Below are positions 56,173 through 64,000 of a stretch of 64,000 nt of DNA, in pieces. Both the position numbers and the translations under genes were made by a program. Source of the stretch: Hetaerina americana (Eukaryota; Arthropoda; Insecta; Odonata; Calopterygidae). Position 1 is the first letter of the stretch. The number at the start of each line of letters is the position of its first letter. The DNA is taken from positions 23,249,969-23,313,968 of the forward strand of contig JAKTNV010000004.1 in NCBI GenBank assembly GCA_022747635.1, written 5' to 3'. Below the pieces are notes generated by a model. The model was not told the origin of the DNA. It made no database searches and saw only the letters and a program-made list of their open reading frames with translations.

Positions 56173-56925
56173 CGAGGGTCATCCGGAAAGTAGTACCCGT
56201 TCGTGCCGCATGAAGTGCTGACGACGCGAGTAGCCGCTGGACGATGTCAGATAGCTTCAGTGGCTTGTCTGCCTTCTCTGAGCCAAGTTGCGTGACGCTA
56301 GCATTGCCTGTGTTGTTTCTGTGATTGTTTACAATGTTTAAAAAAATTGAGAACGCCGCCAGTTGTGAAGTGAGGGCAGTGATTAAATTCCTCAATGCAA
56401 GAAACGTTCGCCCATGTGATATTCATCGCCAATTAAAGGAGGTGTATGGAGACAATGTAATGGACGAGTCGTCTGTTCGGCGGTGGTGTCGCAACTTCAA
56501 CATGGGGAGGGGGAACACACACGACGATGAGCGTTCGGGGAGACCGTCTGTCATTACAGACCAACTGGTGAGCTCAGTTGACGAATTCGTGAGGAACGAT
56601 CGGCGCGTCACAATTGATGACATCTGTGAGCATTTTCCCAATGTTTCTCGAACAATTGTTCATGAAATTGTTAAACACCATCTGCATTATGCAAAAATTT
56701 GTGCAAGATGGGTCCCTCGCGTATCTCAATGAGCTGGCGGCGAAGGACTATGCAGCAGGAATACAGAAACTTGTCACACGTTATGACAAATGCCTTAATT
56801 TGCTTGGAGATTATGTTGAGAAGTAGTTTAAAGTATCCTCTTTCAAATAAAATTTTTTATGTTTGTTAATATTTACTTTTGTCTTTTTATTTCACGAACG
56901 GGTACTACTTTCCGGATGACCCTCG
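56173..56925 (+). mobile_element. 753-bp mariner derivative, copy 3
   Basis: Same element as at 42314 and 43078, in the opposite orientation and about 12-13 kb away, flanked by TA (56171-56172 and 56926-56927). Exactly 753 bp with perfect terminal repeats. A few private substitutions (for example CGATGTC for CGAGGTC) show it is an independent copy. Confidence 0.95.
56325..56732 (+). CDS. Mariner DNA-binding-domain-only protein (135 aa), copy 3
   Basis: Encodes the same 135 residues as copies 1 and 2 without change: first HTH, GRPS linker, second HTH, WVPR, stop. Private nucleotide changes of this copy lie outside the frame, while the frame itself gives an identical protein. Confidence 0.8.
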   Translation: MFTMFKKIENAASCEVRAVIKFLNARNVRPCDIHRQLKEVYGDNVMDESSVRRWCRNFNMGRGNTHDDERSGRPSVITDQLVSSVDEFVRNDRRVTIDDICEHFPNVSRTIVHEIVKHHLHYAKICARWVPRVSQ

Positions 56926-57251
56926 TACAAAATGACTCCTAAAATAATAAATTTCTCATTTAAATTGATACATATTCCCCAGAACTAACATGCAAGCAGT
57001 ACTTACATTTCCCAAAACAATTAGTGGAAAACAGCTTAAGTGGGAATTTTACCGACCACAAATTTACCCCATGGAAATTCAGAAGACTGATAATTTTCAA
57101 AATATATCCATGGTGTATGACAAAAAATACATTATTTCTCGACCTACAAAAGAAACTTGACTGGTGCTCATTGTTTTCCACTAATACAGATTTCTTAATA
57201 TTCTCTTAGTAATACAACATAAAGCCGATTAATATTTTAGGTTCCTAAATA

Positions 57252-57327
57252 CAGGGTGCAGCAACATAACTTCCTTTTTCATAAGGCAAAAACCCTACAA
57301 ATAAGGAGGCTATGCTGCCGTACCCTG
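57252..57327. mobile_element. 76-bp micro-MITE
   Basis: Starts CAGGGTGCAGCAACATAACT after TA and ends with the imperfect reverse complement (GCTATGCTGCCGTACCCTG) before TA. It consists of little more than two terminal repeats. The same terminal sequence, diverged, occurs at 58973-59038. Confidence 0.65.
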
Positions 57328-57739
57328 TATCAATAAGGGATGGGAGCTGTAACTTTTCACACATTACTAAGCTACTGGTCACAACCACTAATTTAAAATC
57401 ATTTTAACATGGAACTTTTGTTTTAAGTTCATTCTGTTTAGTGAAAATTACAAAAATTTTTCCAATATGCAATAGCTTTCAGAAAATCGCAGCGAGGTTA
57501 GTACTATTGAAGACATTAGAGTTTGACTGAATTTGGACACAGAAATGTCACAATTAAATTCAAAATCAAGGAAAATCAGTCATATGCATAAAACCATACT
57601 GGTGGAACTACTTAAGGAAAATGTTGAAGGAATAGTTTTCACGGGCTTACTTTTAGGATTTATGTGGCAGAAATATTAATAGAAGTGTAGGCTCCCTAAC
57701 CAAAAATTTCAAGCATTAAAAGTTGCCTTAATCAAGCAG

Positions 57740-58640
57740 TGAACTAAGGATCATCAACAAAAGATTGGAGAGGATAGCTAACGGTTACTTCAGAGTTCAG
57801 AAAGGGATTAGATAAATTCAAAACCATTGCGGCAATGAGATCACTAAGAGAAAGGAAGAACACAATCCGTAAGTGTTTTGAAGTTTTCAAGGTGTGTGAT
57901 AGAATAAGTTGGGTAGAATTAAGGAATGTATTACCACAATTGGGTAGTACATAAGTAGGAGGGTCACAGAACTCACTTGTATCCAGCACATCAACCTGCT
58001 TTTGCATGAGTGGCAGATGGAGTCATAATGGGCAGTAAAAGGAAGAGGGGTAAGATGGGGGTGCCCATCATGATGTGCTTTCTAATATATTCTTGTAGGA
58101 GACTGAAAAAAATCATGTCAAGAACTTGACGTAGGAATGAAAGTAAGGCATTCATAATACCCAGCTTGTGGATGACTATGCTTCAGCTAGCCAGTCTGCA
58201 TAGGTTTTCTGATCAATACCACGCACATTACAAAATCAGCATCATAGGTTAGGAGGAGAGTTGGGAGAGAGATGTACATAAAACCAAGATGGTTTGGCTT
58301 AAGAGAAAAAGTATTAAACATTAAAATAGGAATTTATTCACTAAAGAAAGTGAAAGTTTCAACAGAACAACCATACCTCTGAACAAATGAACGTAGTATG
58401 GACAAGAATAATTGTATTGGGCAAAGAATTTTTCTCAAAGATGGAACAGAAGAAAGGGACAAGTTTAAGAAGAGACTAGGGAAATATATTAGGCATGGAA
58501 TGCATTTTGTGGTGCTTGTAAATTTGGTCGTCGAAGCAAGATGAAAGAATTTGGAGTAGAGGAGTTCAGTTTAATTAGGGATTTTAGGCTATCTGGATAT
58601 AAGAGGCTAAGAAAAGCAGGCCCAGCATGTCCAAGTAAGA
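57740..58640 (+). mobile_element. RTE-like LINE, decayed C-terminal half
   Basis: Plus-strand remnant. Recognisable pieces in shifting frames are VDDYASASQSA (from the FADD box, about 58165-58200), a stretch matching NIKTKVM/FSRK (about 58275-58325), a LGKEFFSK-like piece and KDGTEERDKFKKRLGKYI (about 58415-58485). They occur in the same order as in copy B at 4.4-5.2 kb. Old and non-coding. Confidence 0.6.
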
Positions 58641-58972
58641 CCAACCTTAATCAGTTAACTACCAAACAATATTATTGGTACACATAACTTCCACTGGATG
58701 AGTTTAACAGGGAATTCCAATGCATAGTGTGTGAACACAATGCTTTGGAATACACTTATGTTTAAAATTATCCAATATACATGCACATGATACCAAAGAG
58801 TACAGACAATACATAGGATGAGGTTAATCCACTGCAATTTTTAACCTCAGGATACTTTCACCGACCTTATTCAAATAAATTTCTATAATCTCTGGATTTC
58901 CCAAGTGAGTAATCACCCTAACCCTATCATCTGTACACACAGCAGATAACATGTTTGTTACAAGAAATTATA

Positions 58973-59038
58973 CAGGATAGCTTCCTTTTTTCAAACACTA
59001 AACGCTTTCAAAAAAGGAAGTAAAGCTGTTACATCCTG
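58973..59038. mobile_element. Micro-MITE of the same family, more decayed
   Basis: Bounded by CAGGAT and ATCCTG. The inner right side (minus) reads CAGGATGTAACAGCTTTACT then TCCTTTTTT, base-for-base similar to the end of the 57252 element. The left side has a deletion. Confidence 0.5.
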
Positions 59039-59788
59039 AACAAACCAGCATTGGCTCTCCGTAAGCTGACTATTTAAATATCCTGAATCAACAGCATTCT
59101 CAATACCAAAAAGCAATTTTCAGCATTAGTTTCTAAAACTGAACTATGCCAAAGAAAGCCTAAGACTAGGTAACTGATAAAAATCATCATCCACAATTTC
59201 ACTAAAGATCATAGAATATTTTATCAATGAAAAAAGTTTTACATTTTATGTAGCAGTTATTAATCCTGGATGCCACATAAAAAATGTCAAAAATCATCCC
59301 AACTCAGGGAAAAAAGATTTATGGGAAATTGCAGGTGATAATACACACACCCCAAATACCAAAACAATGTATCTTCCAACATGTCAACTAGTTGCCCTCA
59401 TTCAGCGACAATTGTTGAAGCCAACCTGAATAAAATTATTACAATTAACAGTTGAATAAATGCCATGAAATGAAGAGCAGACAGCATCCAGCATGCTAGA
59501 GAAGTAGTTCCCTTACAATTTGTTTGATACCTAACATCAGAACTGAATTAGATCACTACAAAAGTCACTAAGATAGTTTATTATTGAAATAAAAAATATC
59601 TGTAGATAAAAATATGAATTCAGGAAATTATCTCACTGAGCCTTCTTGTAGTTCATGATTGTGAAGTAATTGTCTACATTCCAATTACCTTAAAAGTACC
59701 AACATCAAGTTTCATCAGCAATGATGAACATAATCAAGGATAAAACCAGGGATCGTATAAATGAAAACTCTTAGCTGTGATCCAAGGC

Positions 59789-59794
59789 TTTATT
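59789..59794 (-). terminator. Poly(A) signal AATAAA of RpS5
   Basis: Minus-strand AATAAA 55 nt after the RpS5 stop codon, giving the very short 3' UTR usual for ribosomal protein genes. Confidence 0.7.
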
Positions 59795-59848
59795 TTGGAA
59801 TTCCTTGGTATAATAAATCACGATGGTACAAAAAAAGTGATTTCCACT

Positions 59849-62635
<2,787 letters not shown>

Positions 62636-62764
62636 CTGGTTTACCCGCCTCAATGGTGATACATCCACAGCTTGACGCCTTACTGTTCCAGCCCTCCCAA
62701 TACGAGTAGAGTCTTCACGTGGGCCGGAGTTAATGATTGCAGACACTAATACTTGCAGAGGATT
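62636..62764 (-). CDS. RpS5: Ribosomal protein S5 (uS7), internal exon
   Basis: Acceptor CTCTATTTAG, donor CCAG|GTAAGT; 129 nt, phase 0 at both ends. Encodes [40 protein letters not shown] and VNQ, the rRNA-binding heart of uS7. Joins in frame to the exons on both sides. Confidence 0.97.
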
Positions 62765-63778
<1,014 letters not shown>

Positions 63779-64000
63779 TTATCAAATGGCGGTAATTGTG
63801 GTAAAATGGTGCATAATTAACCAGAAGAATTGTTAATTGATAGCATGTAGTTCTGATGTTTAAAATGAACTTCACACATGTTAAGAGAAAAAATAGTCGA
63901 CCAATATTATGCCCTACTTGCTATCTGGTGAAGTTACACACAAAGGATAGTCACTGCAGTAGCAACAGCGGCCGATATATTGGATATTTGACCCGCATTT

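Overview
The window is a piece of an AT-rich, intron-containing animal genome, almost certainly an arthropod and most likely an insect. The evidence is split ribosomal protein S5 exons, C-terminal exons of a class B neuropeptide receptor that resembles insect DH31 (calcitonin-like) receptors, mariner and pogo DNA transposons with TA target duplications, several families of non-LTR retrotransposons, and long (TA)n tracts. I cannot name the species. There are no bacterial features: no operons, ribosome binding sites or CRISPR arrays.

Three host genes are supported. (1) Plus strand, 10855-16251: the last two coding exons and the poly(A) signal of a class B GPCR whose 7TM body lies upstream, outside what I could find. 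(2) Minus strand, 37416 down to about 26680: a compact secreted protein made of a signal peptide, a CUB domain and an LDL-receptor class A module. Exon phases agree across four exons, and there is a plausible tiny fifth exon. (3) Minus strand, 63760 down to 59789: the last three coding exons of RpS5; its N-terminus lies beyond the right edge.

Everything else is intergenic or intronic DNA dominated by dead or non-autonomous mobile elements. By region: 1-5.3 kb holds a CR1-like LINE tail and three copies of one RTE-like LINE arranged right-left-right. 7.4-8.6 kb holds a mariner landed in (TA)n, with an internal inverted duplication. 12-14 kb (receptor intron) holds an RTE fragment and a tRNA-like SINE. 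17.1-18 kb holds hammerhead-ribozyme-like cores and a fold-back repeat that look like Penelope-type terminal sequences. 20.5 kb has a 102-bp near-perfect palindrome. 23.5-25.5 kb is a nearly intact LINE reverse transcriptase. 27.2-29.6 kb is a decayed nearly full-length RTE-like LINE inside the CUB-LDLa gene. 40.2-47.4 kb is a cluster of mariners and LINEs. 49.2-51.2 kb is an internally deleted pogo-like element with many internal copies of its terminal motif. 51.3-58.7 kb has more LINE tails, a third copy of a 753-bp mariner derivative and two micro-MITEs.

The most interesting items are: a 753-bp mariner derivative present three times at exactly the same length, each encoding the same intact 135-residue DNA-binding domain without a catalytic domain (a possible natural repressor of transposition); the hammerhead-like fold-back at 17.2-17.85 kb; and the pogo element with amplified terminal motifs. 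The host genes are not functionally linked to each other; they are separate neighbours.
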